Assembly (NCBI GenBank): GCA_041551965.1 | Contig: JBFELU010000009.1 | Coordinates: forward strand, 1 to 56,403 | DNA length: 56,403 nt | Reading direction: 5' to 3' | Origin: JBFELU01 sp041551965 | GTDB lineage: Bacteria > Actinomycetota > Acidimicrobiia > Spongiisociales > UBA11373 | Shown here: one piece after another, positions 39,148 to 48,534 of the stretch | Numbering within the stretch: position 1 is the stretch's first letter | Layout of the letters: the number at the start of each line of letters is the position of its first letter | Notes under the pieces: generated by a model | Seen by the model: the letters and a program-made list of their open reading frames with translations, nothing else | Told to the model about the DNA's origin: nothing | The model's database searches: none | Position numbers and translations under genes: made by a program

Positions 39148-40994
39148 GAAGGCTCGGCGCCCTCGTTGGTGCCGTCGCCCTGGTTCTGGTCGCCGGCCAG
39201 GGGATCGCCGAGGCGAAGAGCTTCACCCTGCCGGAAGCCGAAGTCCGGATCGAAATCGACGGCGACGGCTCGCTCACCGTCACCGAGCAGATCACCTTCT
39301 CCTTCGACGGCTCGTTCTCCGGGGCCTATCGGGACGTGCCGATCGGACCCGGCCAAACGATCGGGGCCGTCGCGGTGCTCGAAGGCGGGGTTCCGTACGA
39401 GCCGGGCGCCTCGACCGCGCTCGGGGTGACCGACACCGCCGGCACCTTCGGCGTCGAGAACCTGGGGTCGCGCATCCGCATCGTCTGGCACTATCGAGCA
39501 ACCAACGAGCAGCGGACCTTCACCCTCCGCTACCAGATGCGAGGCCTGGCCGTCGCCTACGACGACGTGGTCGACGTCTACCTCAAGGTCTGGGGCGACG
39601 AGTGGAACACGGCGCTCGACGACCTCACCGCCACGATGGCGCTCCCGCCGGGGGCGGCACCCGGTACGGTCCTGGTCTTCGGGCATCCGGCCTCGGTGAA
39701 CGGCTCCACCTCACTCGGAGCCGGCGGGATCTCGCCGTCGCTCACCGCCGCCGACGTCCCCGATCACCAGTGGGTCGAGTTCCGAGTGGTGTTCCCCCGG
39801 CACCTTCTCGACCAGACCACCGGCGCCGCCGTCGTCTCGGGACGCGGCCTCGACGGCATCCTCGCCGAAGAGGAGGCCGCCGCCGAGCGCGCCGAGCGGG
39901 AGGAACACGGCCGATCGGCCTCCCTGTGGATCGTCGCGGTCACGGCCGGTCTGGTGCCGTTGTCCCTCATCGGTTCCTACCTTCGCTTTGGCCGGGAACC
40001 CCGCATCCGTTACGACCTCGAATACGAGCATGCGCCCCCCACCGAACACGCACCGGCGCTGATCGCCGGCCTCGCCGGTCAAGGCAAGGTCGATGAGGCG
40101 GCCTTCACCGCGACCCTCTTCGACCTGATCCGGCGCGGGGTGCTCACCGCGACCCCCACCTCCGTCGAGCGCAAGACCTGGGCCGGGCTTCGCCGGGAGA
40201 AGATCTCCGACCTCGAGATCGCGCTGCAGGACGACTCCGATCCCATGCGGGACTTCGAACGGTCGGCCATGGCCGTCCTCAAACGGGTCCTCGACGACGG
40301 ACCCCAGCCGCTCACCGAGTTCCGCAAGCGTATCCGCAGCGACGCCGCCGAGAACGCCAAGTCCTACACGTCGTTTCGCAACCGGGTCTCCAAGGCCCTG
40401 GTGCGGGCCAAGCTCCTCGACGAGGCCGGTGTGAAGGCCTCGTGGATCCTGCTCGGTGCGTCCGTCGTAATCGGGCTCGGGGGGTGGTTCGTCTTCGGCC
40501 CATTGCTGCACTCGATCTGGGAGAGCCTCGACCTCGACATCCTCCGGGTCGGCTTCGGCCTCGCCGGAGCCCTGGGGCTGGCCTTCGCCCTCGCCGAGCG
40601 ACCGATGCGCCGCATGTGGGTCCGTCGCACCAGGGAGGGAGCCCTGCTCAACGCCCGGTGGTCGGCCTTCCGCCGCTACCTCGAGGACTTCAGCAGGCTC
40701 GAAGAGGCCCCTCCGATCGCCCTCGGGCTGTGGGAGGAGTACCTGGTCTACGCCATCGCTCTCGGCGTAGCCGACGACGTCCTCGAGGCGGCAAGGCTTC
40801 ATGCACCGCCCGAACTCGGGGACACCAGCCATCTCTACTGGTACAGCAACCACGGCTACGGCGGACACTCCTCCAATGCCATCTCCGGCATCGAGCGAGC
40901 CCTCACCGGCGCCTTCGCGGCCCCCTCGTCTGGTTCGGGCGGGGGCGGCGGGTTCTCCGGTGGTGGTGGCGGCGGCGGCGGGGGCGCCTGGTAG
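39144..40994 (+). CDS. DUF2207 membrane protein
   Basis: About 616 residues. Signal peptide (LRRLGALVGAVALVLVAGQG), an extracytoplasmic beta domain with ITFSFDGSFSGAYRDVPIG, a membrane helix (SLWIVAVTAGLVPLSLIGSYL), a cytoplasmic winged-helix-like part (AFTATLFDLIRRGVLTATPT), two further helices and a Gly-rich C terminus, all DUF2207 features. No ATG/GTG/TTG exists in frame between the stop upstream and GTG 39336, which would delete the signal peptide; so CTG 39144 (or ATT 39141), overlapping the lemA stop after GAGGGTGG, is the likely start. Confidence 0.82.
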   Translation: MRRLGALVGAVALVLVAGQGIAEAKSFTLPEAEVRIEIDGDGSLTVTEQITFSFDGSFSGAYRDVPIGPGQTIGAVAVLEGGVPYEPGASTALGVTDTAGTFGVENLGSRIRIVWHYRATNEQRTFTLRYQMRGLAVAYDDVVDVYLKVWGDEWNTALDDLTATMALPPGAAPGTVLVFGHPASVNGSTSLGAGGISPSLTAADVPDHQWVEFRVVFPRHLLDQTTGAAVVSGRGLDGILAEEEAAAERAEREEHGRSASLWIVAVTAGLVPLSLIGSYLRFGREPRIRYDLEYEHAPPTEHAPALIAGLAGQGKVDEAAFTATLFDLIRRGVLTATPTSVERKTWAGLRREKISDLEIALQDDSDPMRDFERSAMAVLKRVLDDGPQPLTEFRKRIRSDAAENAKSYTSFRNRVSKALVRAKLLDEAGVKASWILLGASVVIGLGGWFVFGPLLHSIWESLDLDILRVGFGLAGALGLAFALAERPMRRMWVRRTREGALLNARWSAFRRYLEDFSRLEEAPPIALGLWEEYLVYAIALGVADDVLEAARLHAPPELGDTSHLYWYSNHGYGGHSSNAISGIERALTGAFAAPSSGSGGGGGFSGGGGGGGGGAW

Positions 40995-40997
40995 CGG

Positions 40998-42131
40998 CTA
41001 GAGGCCCTCACAGGTGTCGGTGATAAGCAGATCCACCACCCGCTGCAAGGCCGACTGCTCGCTCTCACCGGCGGCGATGGCCTGTTCGTAGGCTGCCACC
41101 TGACGATCGGCGCTGGTCCCCTCCTCGAGGATGCGGCGGGCATCGGCGACCTGCTCCAGGCAGCCGAACTCCTCGGCATCATCAGCAACCAACTCGATCA
41201 TCTCTTCGAGCAGACGGGCATACGGCACGAGGCGACCCCGCCCGAAGTCGACGAGGGACTCGTCGATCCCGTAGCGCTGCGCCCGCCAGATGTTCTCCGA
41301 CACCAACATGTCGGAGTAGGTGCGCCACCGCTGGTTCTCGGTTCTCCGCCGGTACAGCATCCCGAGCAAGGAAAGGAACAGGGAGGCCACCGCGACCCCG
41401 TCCTTGACCCGAGTGCAGATGTCGGCGATTCGCATCTCGATGGTCGGGTACCTGGCGCTGGGCCGGATGTCCCACCACAGCTTGGAGGCATCTTCGATGA
41501 TCCCGGCGCCGACCAGGACGTCCACGTGGCGCCGGTACTCACCCCAACTGGTGAACTGCTCCGGCAACCCCGTCCTCGGCAGGGAGTAGAAGACACTCAT
41601 TCGGTAGCTCTTCAGCCCCGTCTGATGCCCGTGCCAGAACGGCGACGACGTCGTCAGCGCCAGCAAGTGGGGGAGGAAGTAGGAAACCTGGTTCATCAGG
41701 TCGATCCGGAGATCCTCGTCGTCGATGCCCACGTGAACGTGCATGCCGCAGATGACCAGCCGCCGCACCACCTGTTGGAGATCCCTGGCCAGCATCTGGT
41801 ATCGGTCGTCCTCGGTGACTCGTTGCTGGCTCCACTCGGCGAACGGGTGGGTCGAGGCGGCAATCGCCCGAACCCCATGCTTCTCAGCGATCTCACACAC
41901 GGTTCGGCGCAGGTGTCGAAGCTCCTCAGCCGCATCGGGGACAGTCGCACACACCCTGGTGGCTACCTCGATCTGGGCTCTCAGGAATTCGTGCGTGACC
42001 TGGGGACCGAGAGCCTCGGTGCATTCCTGCATGAGATCTCCGGGGGGATCCTCGACGAGGTTCCGGGTCTCGGGGTCGACGAGGAGATACTCCTCTTCGA
42101 TCCCGATCGTGAAAGGCGGTCGCCGTAGCAC
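40998..42131 (-). CDS. Carboxylate-amine ligase, YbdK/GCS2-type glutamate-cysteine ligase
   Basis: 377 residues with the GCS2 fold motifs FTIGIEEEYLLVDPETRNLV, EFLRAQIEVATRVC, ICGMHVHVGIDDEDLRIDLM, FWHGHQTGLKSYRMSVF and EMRIADICTRVKDGVAVASL. It belongs to the YbdK group, ATP-dependent glutamate-cysteine (or other amine) ligases, weakly active in E. coli; in actinobacteria relatives make gamma-glutamyl-cysteine (EgtA) for ergothioneine. No egt genes are nearby. GTG start at 42131. Confidence 0.9.
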   Translation of the reverse strand: MLRRPPFTIGIEEEYLLVDPETRNLVEDPPGDLMQECTEALGPQVTHEFLRAQIEVATRVCATVPDAAEELRHLRRTVCEIAEKHGVRAIAASTHPFAEWSQQRVTEDDRYQMLARDLQQVVRRLVICGMHVHVGIDDEDLRIDLMNQVSYFLPHLLALTTSSPFWHGHQTGLKSYRMSVFYSLPRTGLPEQFTSWGEYRRHVDVLVGAGIIEDASKLWWDIRPSARYPTIEMRIADICTRVKDGVAVASLFLSLLGMLYRRRTENQRWRTYSDMLVSENIWRAQRYGIDESLVDFGRGRLVPYARLLEEMIELVADDAEEFGCLEQVADARRILEEGTSADRQVAAYEQAIAAGESEQSALQRVVDLLITDTCEGL

Positions 42132-42239
42132 CTTCGGCTCCTCTCCTCAGGTGCGAGACGATACCGGGCGAATCCTCCACCCGCAGTTCAAGGAAGACCA
42201 TTCCGCAGCCGATGATCGTTACGACATCGGGAGGTCCGC

Positions 42240-42629
42240 GTGGCAGATCACATCCTTCTCGTCGAGGATTCACCGGTCATCCGCCGACTGGTGGAGGTGT
42301 GCCTGCGCGGCCTCGACCGGCATCTCGAGACCGCCGAGGACGGCCCCGGTGGAGTCGCCGCGGCCCTGAAGAACCCTCCGAGGCTGATGATCCTCGACAT
42401 CGGCCTTCCCGGCTTCGACGGGTGGGAGGTGCTGCGGCTCCTGCGGGAGAACCCGGCCGGGGCCGAGGTCCCGGTCCTGATCCTCACCGCCCATGCCACC
42501 GAAGAGGATCGTTTCCTCAGCGGCGAGGGATCCGCCGACGCCTTCATGACCAAGCCCTTCGATCCCGAAGACCTCCGGGTCGCCGCCGAGGGCTTGCTCC
42601 ACCCGGAGACCGTCAACCCGGCCGCGTAG
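42240..42629 (+). CDS. Single-domain response regulator
   Basis: 129 residues, only a receiver domain: acidic pocket ED at 9-10, phospho-acceptor Asp53 in MILDIGLPGFDGWEV, Thr in LILTAHAT and the conserved Lys in AFMTKPFDPEDL. No output domain follows, so it acts as a phosphorelay or protein-binding switch like CheY or Spo0F. GTG start at 42240. No kinase is adjacent. Confidence 0.92.
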   Translation: MADHILLVEDSPVIRRLVEVCLRGLDRHLETAEDGPGGVAAALKNPPRLMILDIGLPGFDGWEVLRLLRENPAGAEVPVLILTAHATEEDRFLSGEGSADAFMTKPFDPEDLRVAAEGLLHPETVNPAA

Positions 42630-42675
42630 CGACGCGGGTAGCTTGGAGCCCAGACAGGGCGACGAAGGGGCTCCC

Positions 42676-43830
42676 ATGAGTGACGACATCCTCGACCTCA
42701 TCGCCGGATGGTGCGCGGATGAAACCGATCTCGATCTCGTCGAGGGAGAGATCGAAGTCGCCGGAGATCCGCCGCTGCGGATCGACCTGACCGTCGACGA
42801 GGAACGGGTCATGCTCTCTCACGAGCACCGCAACGACGCGGTGTCCGAGGACTTCGCCGACGCCGCCCGCCGTTTGCTGACGCGACCCGGTTCGATGGTG
42901 CGCGGCACGGTCGAGGCCGCCCCCGACCACATCACCGCCACCGTGGAGTACCCGGTCTACCGGAGCGGGCTCAACAGTCAGACCTTCCTGTTGGCGGTAC
43001 GCGACGTCGCCGGCACCGTCGATGGCCTCAATGAGGCTGCGTCGGCGGCAACCGAGCCCGGCGCCGGTGACGCCGCCGAGGAGCCGGCGGAACTCGCCGA
43101 GACCGAGGCATCCCGCGTCGAATCGACGGAGGAGCTTCCGGCCGCGATGACGGCAGGAGGCGCCGAGGAGCCGTGGGCACCGACCCATGTGGTCCCCGGT
43201 GGAGGCATGAACGCCTGGGCCGAGCCCGATCCGAGCCAGAGCCCGACCGCCGCGCTCGAGGCCCGCGTCGAATTGAGGCTCGATGAGATGCGCGGGGCCT
43301 GGGCTCACGTAACCGGGTCCAACGGATGGACCGGATGGGTCGACGGGCGACGATTGACGGCAATCGAAGGCGGCACGGCCGTTGCCGCCGGCACAGCACC
43401 GCGTGGGTTTGGAGTCGTCCAGGCCGGCACCCTGTCGATCCGGCTCTTCCCGCTCTTCGGCGGCATCACCTTGTTGCTCTCGGCGTTCCTCCCGTGGGAG
43501 TCCTTCGGGCAGCTGGGTCTCGATGTGAAACCGTTCGATCTCCCACTGGCGGTGTTGTGGGGAAAAGGAACTCCCAGCCAGCCGGAACTGGGACTCGCCC
43601 TGGTGATTCTCGGGGTGGCGGCGATCGTGCTGGCTTTCCTCCCCAGGGTGCCGCGCTGGGCGGTCGTCACGGCCGGGATCCTCGGAGCGGCCTGCGCCGT
43701 GCTGTTCTTCGTCCAGCTCGGGAGGGCCGCCAACTGGAGGATGGGCGATATCTTCGACATCCTCGCAGTCGGCTTCTGGATCGCATTCGCCGGAGGGATT
43801 CTCACCACCATCGGTGGCCGGACGACCTGA
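42676..43830 (+). CDS. Membrane protein with soluble N-terminal domain, unknown family
   Basis: 384 residues. Residues 1-110 are a soluble alpha/beta piece (LDLIAGWCADETDLDLVEGE, HRNDAVSEDFADAARRLL, ITATVEYPVYRSGLNSQTFL) recalling type III secretion-chaperone-like YbjN folds; then an acidic Ala/Glu-rich linker, a small SH3-like patch with VTGSNGWTGWVDGRRL, and four membrane helices (LFGGITLLLSAFL, LALVILGVAAIVLAF, VVTAGILGAACAVLFF, FWIAFAGGILTTIG). The WTGWVDGRRL patch resembles bacterial SH3 domains. No family assigned. ATG 42676. Confidence 0.65.
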   Translation: MSDDILDLIAGWCADETDLDLVEGEIEVAGDPPLRIDLTVDEERVMLSHEHRNDAVSEDFADAARRLLTRPGSMVRGTVEAAPDHITATVEYPVYRSGLNSQTFLLAVRDVAGTVDGLNEAASAATEPGAGDAAEEPAELAETEASRVESTEELPAAMTAGGAEEPWAPTHVVPGGGMNAWAEPDPSQSPTAALEARVELRLDEMRGAWAHVTGSNGWTGWVDGRRLTAIEGGTAVAAGTAPRGFGVVQAGTLSIRLFPLFGGITLLLSAFLPWESFGQLGLDVKPFDLPLAVLWGKGTPSQPELGLALVILGVAAIVLAFLPRVPRWAVVTAGILGAACAVLFFVQLGRAANWRMGDIFDILAVGFWIAFAGGILTTIGGRTT

Positions 43831-43929
43831 TTGGTGGCGGGCCGTGCCCGACTGGGACCCGCGCCGGGACGGGCGCACGATCTACCCCCACCGCCGGCTG
43901 TTCATGGTCATCACCCGCTGACTCCTACC

Positions 43930-45870
43930 ATGCTCGTCATGGGTCATCGTCTCGTTGCGCCCCTCGCCGCCGTCGTGCTCCTCGCCTCGGCATGCGTCAC
44001 CGGATCGACCACCGCCACGACCACCCCCAGTACCCCGACCACCACCTCGGCGCCGGTCGCCACGATCGACGACACCGTCCGGGAGGAGATCCGCAACACC
44101 GCCCTGGCCTACCTGGAGGCCTGGGCCGACGGGGACGCCGAGGCTGTCTTCCGCCTGGCTCCCTTCGCCCCCGCCGATATCCCCGAACGCATCGACGCGT
44201 GGCGCGACGACCTCGAGGTCGAAAGCACCGCATTCCAGTTGACCATCGACGACATCGAACCGGACCGGGCATCCGTCGGCTATCGCGCCACCCTCACCCT
44301 GACCGGCATCGGGCCGTGGTCGTACGAGGGTGCGGTCGAGTTGGGACCGACTTCTGAGGGCTGGGTCGTCGATTGGAGCCCAAGTCTCATCTACCCCAGG
44401 CTCGCCGACGGCGATCGCCTCGTGGTGACCCGGGTCTGGGCCGACCGGGCCCCGATCCTCGGGACGAGGGGAACCACGCTGGTGGCCGACCGGGCGGTCA
44501 AGGTGATCGGTGTGGTTCCCCAGGACATCACCGACCTCGAGATGCTCCTCACCGAATTGGAGGCGGTCGCCGGGATCCCACCCGAGGTCGTGACCGCCGA
44601 GCTGGAGCGGCCCGGAGTCCAGCCCGACTGGTTCCTTCCCGTGGGCCGGATGCGAGTCGTCGACTATGTAGCCGTCCAGGGAGCGCTCGAGGACCTCGAC
44701 GGGGTCCTCGTTCGTGACGAGACGGCCCGACTCGGGCCCGTGGCCGACTTCGCCGATCACTTCCTGGGCACCACGGGCGAGATCACCGCCGAGCTCCTGG
44801 ACCGGTTCGGGGCTCCGTATGCGGTCGGGGACGTCGTCGGGCTCTCGGGCCTCGAGCTCGCCATGGAGCCGATCCTGGCCGGCAGTCCCCGGATCGAGAT
44901 CCGGCACGTCAATCAGTTCGGCAGAGTGGTCGAGGTACTCCACGAGGTTCCCGAGGTGAGCCCAAACGCGGTGCGGACCACGCTCTCGATCGACGTCCAG
45001 ATTGCCGCCGAGGCGGCCCTCGAAGGAGTCGAACTCCCGGCTGCTCTCGTGGTGATCGACATCGCGACGGGAGAGGTCAGAGCCACCGCAAGCCGCCCCC
45101 TCAACGAATTCGACCGGGCCCTGGGAGGGCTCTACCCGCCCGGTTCGACCTTCAAGGTGATCACGGCCACCGCCCTTCTCGAGGCGGGGATGCGACCGGC
45201 CGACGCGACTGAGTGTCCCGACACCGTGATGATCGGGGGGCGCGAGTTCCGCAACGCCGGAGACCTCGAACTCGGTGAGATCACCCTGCGGGAAGCCTTT
45301 GCGGCATCGTGCAACACGACGTTCGCCGACCTGGCCGCCGGAGTGCTGGCCACCGGCGAACTCGATGCCGCCGCTCGCCGCTACGGGTTCAACCAGGACT
45401 ACGGAGCCGAGATCACCTTGAACGGCGGGATCTTCCCCGACCCCCCTGATCTCGCCGGCCGGGCGGCGGCCGCCATCGGCCAGGGCCAGGTGCTCACCAG
45501 CCCCCTCCACATGGCCAGCGTCGCCGCCGCGGCCGGCGGCGGTGTGTGGCGCACGCCGCGACTGCTCGAGACCGACCCCGTCGAGGCCACCGATGCGATC
45601 GATCCGACGACGCTCGGTCGTCTGCAGCGGATGATGCGCTCGGTCGTGCTCGAAGGAACCGGGACCAACGCCGCGGTCGGCGGTGAGGAGATCTACGGGA
45701 AGACCGGGTCTGCCGAGTTCGGCGAAGGTGACGAGTCCCACGCCTGGTTCATCGGGTTTTGGCGTGACCTGGCCTTCGCCGTGGTCGTCGAGGGGGGCGG
45801 CGGAGGAGGTGCGGTCGCCGCACCGATCGCTGCGGCCTTCGTCGAGGCAGTGCTCGCCGTCTCCCCCTGA
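43930..45870 (+). CDS. Penicillin-binding transpeptidase lipoprotein (MecA_N type)
   Basis: 646 residues from ATG 43930 (ATG 43939 also possible). Lipoprotein signal with lipobox LASAC, Thr-rich linker, an NTF2-like MecA_N domain (LAYLEAWADGDAEAVFRLAP), a dimerisation domain (GTRGTTLVADRAV) and the transpeptidase domain with all three motifs: Ser406 in YPPGSTFKVI (SxxK), SCN at 460-462 (SxN) and K591TG. It crosslinks peptidoglycan outside the cell. PBPs with MecA_N domains are common in actinobacteria (PbpA/PBP2-like). Confidence 0.92.
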   Translation: MLVMGHRLVAPLAAVVLLASACVTGSTTATTTPSTPTTTSAPVATIDDTVREEIRNTALAYLEAWADGDAEAVFRLAPFAPADIPERIDAWRDDLEVESTAFQLTIDDIEPDRASVGYRATLTLTGIGPWSYEGAVELGPTSEGWVVDWSPSLIYPRLADGDRLVVTRVWADRAPILGTRGTTLVADRAVKVIGVVPQDITDLEMLLTELEAVAGIPPEVVTAELERPGVQPDWFLPVGRMRVVDYVAVQGALEDLDGVLVRDETARLGPVADFADHFLGTTGEITAELLDRFGAPYAVGDVVGLSGLELAMEPILAGSPRIEIRHVNQFGRVVEVLHEVPEVSPNAVRTTLSIDVQIAAEAALEGVELPAALVVIDIATGEVRATASRPLNEFDRALGGLYPPGSTFKVITATALLEAGMRPADATECPDTVMIGGREFRNAGDLELGEITLREAFAASCNTTFADLAAGVLATGELDAAARRYGFNQDYGAEITLNGGIFPDPPDLAGRAAAAIGQGQVLTSPLHMASVAAAAGGGVWRTPRLLETDPVEATDAIDPTTLGRLQRMMRSVVLEGTGTNAAVGGEEIYGKTGSAEFGEGDESHAWFIGFWRDLAFAVVVEGGGGGGAVAAPIAAAFVEAVLAVSP

Positions 45871-45876
45871 GGCGGC

Positions 45877-48000
45877 TCAGGCCCGGCCGGCCGCCGTTTC
45901 CTCCTCGCGGGTCCGTCCCGCCAATTGGATCAGGTCCTCATGGAGCTCGAACCAGATCGTGTGGTAACTGTCGGCCATCGGCGCCGCGATGAAGGAGTGA
46001 TCGCCCTCGGCGACCTTCTCGGCGGCGATCTCCAGGCGCTTCCCGTACTCGGCGAGTCGCGGCAGCCCCTCGGTCAAGGTCCCGAACCAGTCGGCGGCTT
46101 CGGTGTGGAGGGCGGCGAGATCGGCGAGCACCCCGGCGTCGTACTCCTCGTCGGTGTGATCGTTGAGGACCTGCTCACCGTCGACCTCGCGCATCTGCCA
46201 GGCCGTCACGATGTGCTTCATGCGCTGATCCAGCTCCAGGAAGGCATCGAGCGCCTCCACGGCGTTATCGACGCCCCACTGCTCCCGGTCGGCCTCCATC
46301 AACTCGGCGGCGAGGTTCTTGCCGTCGTCGGTCAACTTGTACATGGGGCCGGTCGACTCGACGAGGCCCTCGTCGGCGAGCTGCTCCAGCACGGCGGTTG
46401 CCGCCTCCTCACCGACGCGAAGCGCCGGACCCAGGCCGCCCGGCATCGCAAAGCCCTTGATGGCCAGGACGCGCACGGCTGCGTCGGTACCGATGTCGCC
46501 CTCGTCCACAGCATCCGTCACGGTCGCGCTCCTCTCCGTCGTCTCTCCGATGTGGATCCCGAGCTCCTCGGCCCACCCCAGCAGCGTCACCGCCTCCGGC
46601 ATCAGCTCGGGGGTGCCCCCCACGTCGCCGAGGAACACCTCGCCGGTGCCGCCGTCGATCGTGACGGCATCCCCGACGGTCAGCAGCGTCTCGCCGAATC
46701 GCACCTCGACGTCGCCCACCTCGACGTCGGCGGCGCCGACGACGGCCGGCCTTCCCCAACCCCGCGCCACCACGGCGGCATGGCTCGTGAGCCCGCCGGT
46801 CGACGTCAGGATCCCGACCGCGGCGGCCATGCCGTGCACGTCGTTGGGAGAGGTCTCCCGCCGGACGAGGATCACCGGCCCGCGCTCGGACATCTCCACG
46901 GCGGCGTCGGCGCTGGTGACGATGCTCCCGGTGGCCAGTCCGGGTGAGGCCGCCAAACCCGATGCCACCAACACCGCGTCGCCGCGTCGCTCTCCGTGGA
47001 TCACGGGTGGATCGGCGAGGTGGTGAGCGACCCGCTCCACGGCCTCGGCACGGGTCAGCGGGAAGTCGGGGTCTTCGGCCATCTCGACCGCGAACCGGAG
47101 CGCCGCCTGGGGGCTGCGCTTGCCGATTCGGTTCTGGAGCATCCAGAGACGGCCGCGCTCGATGGTGAACTCGATGTCGCACACGTCCGCGTGGTAGCGC
47201 TCCAGCGCCGCGGCATAACGGCGCAGCTCGGCGGCGAGCTTCGGCATCCGCTCGTCGAGCGTGGTGATCGGTTCGGTGTGATGGGTCCCGGCGACGACGT
47301 CCTCGCCCTGGGCGCGGAAGAGCACGTCGCCGTAGAGGGTCGCTTCCCCTGTGGCCGGATTCCTGGTGAAGATCACCCCGGTCGCCGAGTCGTCGTCCCA
47401 GTTCCCGAACACCATCGTCTGAACCGTCACCGCCGTACCGAGATCCTCGAGGATGCCCTCATGCGAGCGGTAGCTCCGGGCCCGGTCGCTGTTCCAGGAG
47501 TGGAACACCGCTTCGATCGCACCCCGCAGCTGCTGCACCGGGTCGGCGGGAACCTCGACACCGACCACGTCCCGGTACATCGTCTCGAGCCTCAGCCGGC
47601 ATGCCGCCGCAAACTCGGGGTCCCCCGCCGACGCCGCCAGGCCACCGATGGTCTCGTCGTTGATGCCGAGGTTGAGCACCGTGTCCATCATCCCCGGCAT
47701 CGAGACCGGTGCCCCGGAACGCACACTCACCAGCAACGGATCTTCGGGATCGCCCAAGCGGCGGCCGACCTGCGCCTCGACGCGGCGCAACTGCTCGTCG
47801 ATCTCCTCGTTGAGACCCTCCGGCCATCCGCCGGTGAGATAGTCACGGCACGCTTCGGTGGAGATCACGAACCCGGGCGGCACCGGCAGCCCCAGCTCGT
47901 TCATCATCACGCCGATGTTGGCCGCCTTGCCGCCGACGATCGCCCTGACGTCGTCGAGCGGCAAGCCGTGGGGGTGATCGAGGGCGTAAACGTACGTCAC
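45877..48000 (-). CDS. PPDK-like protein lacking the PEP-binding barrel
   Basis: 707 residues from GTG 48000. N-terminal ATP-grasp of pyruvate phosphate dikinase is intact (VGGKAANIGVMMNELGLPVP, SVRSGAPVSMPGMMDTVLNL, ATGVIFTRNPATGE) and the phosphohistidine domain has His407 in GGLTSHAAVVARG. Normal PPDK has about 880 residues and ends in a TIM barrel for PEP/pyruvate; here that barrel is absent and replaced by a winged helix (EEAATAVLEQLADEGLVEST) and a helical domain of about 170 residues. Short PpdK-like actinobacterial proteins are known. It could pass phosphate from ATP to an unknown partner. Confidence 0.85.
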   Translation of the reverse strand: MTYVYALDHPHGLPLDDVRAIVGGKAANIGVMMNELGLPVPPGFVISTEACRDYLTGGWPEGLNEEIDEQLRRVEAQVGRRLGDPEDPLLVSVRSGAPVSMPGMMDTVLNLGINDETIGGLAASAGDPEFAAACRLRLETMYRDVVGVEVPADPVQQLRGAIEAVFHSWNSDRARSYRSHEGILEDLGTAVTVQTMVFGNWDDDSATGVIFTRNPATGEATLYGDVLFRAQGEDVVAGTHHTEPITTLDERMPKLAAELRRYAAALERYHADVCDIEFTIERGRLWMLQNRIGKRSPQAALRFAVEMAEDPDFPLTRAEAVERVAHHLADPPVIHGERRGDAVLVASGLAASPGLATGSIVTSADAAVEMSERGPVILVRRETSPNDVHGMAAAVGILTSTGGLTSHAAVVARGWGRPAVVGAADVEVGDVEVRFGETLLTVGDAVTIDGGTGEVFLGDVGGTPELMPEAVTLLGWAEELGIHIGETTERSATVTDAVDEGDIGTDAAVRVLAIKGFAMPGGLGPALRVGEEAATAVLEQLADEGLVESTGPMYKLTDDGKNLAAELMEADREQWGVDNAVEALDAFLELDQRMKHIVTAWQMREVDGEQVLNDHTDEEYDAGVLADLAALHTEAADWFGTLTEGLPRLAEYGKRLEIAAEKVAEGDHSFIAAPMADSYHTIWFELHEDLIQLAGRTREEETAAGRA

Positions 48001-48186
48001 AATCCTTCCGGGCCGTCGGCGGCCGTGATCATACTCCACGACCCGAGGAGCCCTTCCGGGCACGGCAACGGGCGCGCTGCACCCTCTGATCAAGTCTCCG
48101 AGAGGCGATCGTGGTTCAGATCGCCGGGTCCGGCATCGGTTGGGCCCCGGCCTCGGTGTCCCACGGTGATCGGTAGGGTTCCGACC

Positions 48187-48534
48187 ATGCGCCATGTCCG
48201 CGTCACCGAATGCCGGGTCTCCCCGGGGGGCATGACCGAGTTCGTGAACTCCGTCCAGCAGTGGGAACGGGCCGCGCTTGCCTCAGCCGAGGCCCCCGAA
48301 TACCACGCCGTGCTCGTGGACGAGGTCGATCCCGCCCAGGTGCTCATCATCGAGCAGTTCCACGATGCCGACCACGCTGCTCGTTTCGATGCCACCGGGT
48401 TGCACGACCGGTTCCTCGATGGGGTCATGTCGTGCGTCGATCGCACCGCCACCAGCCATCGGGGCTACTCGCTCTTCTACGCCGACGGCGCCGCCGGCAA
48501 GCGGGCGATGTTCGGAGAAGAGCCGGCCCGATGA
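48187..48534 (+). CDS. ABM-like protein
   Basis: 115 residues from ATG 48187: HVRVTECRVSPGGMTEFVNS, PEYHAVLVDEVDPAQVLIIE and QFHDADHAARFDATGLHDRF, the ferredoxin-like dimeric barrel shape of the ABM and related families. No substrate. The stop overlaps the start of the nitroreductase gene (ATGA), so the two are translated together and may act on the same compound. Confidence 0.65.
   Translation: MRHVRVTECRVSPGGMTEFVNSVQQWERAALASAEAPEYHAVLVDEVDPAQVLIIEQFHDADHAARFDATGLHDRFLDGVMSCVDRTATSHRGYSLFYADGAAGKRAMFGEEPAR

Noticed and set aside
43882..45741. 619-codon minus-strand frame opposite the PBP gene
   Set aside because: The plus strand carries a complete PBP with SxxK, SxN and KTG; the antisense product shows no domain.
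46996..48186. Upstream extension of the ABM-like gene
   Set aside because: It lies antisense to the PPDK-like gene; a good start at 48187 matches the start of family homology.
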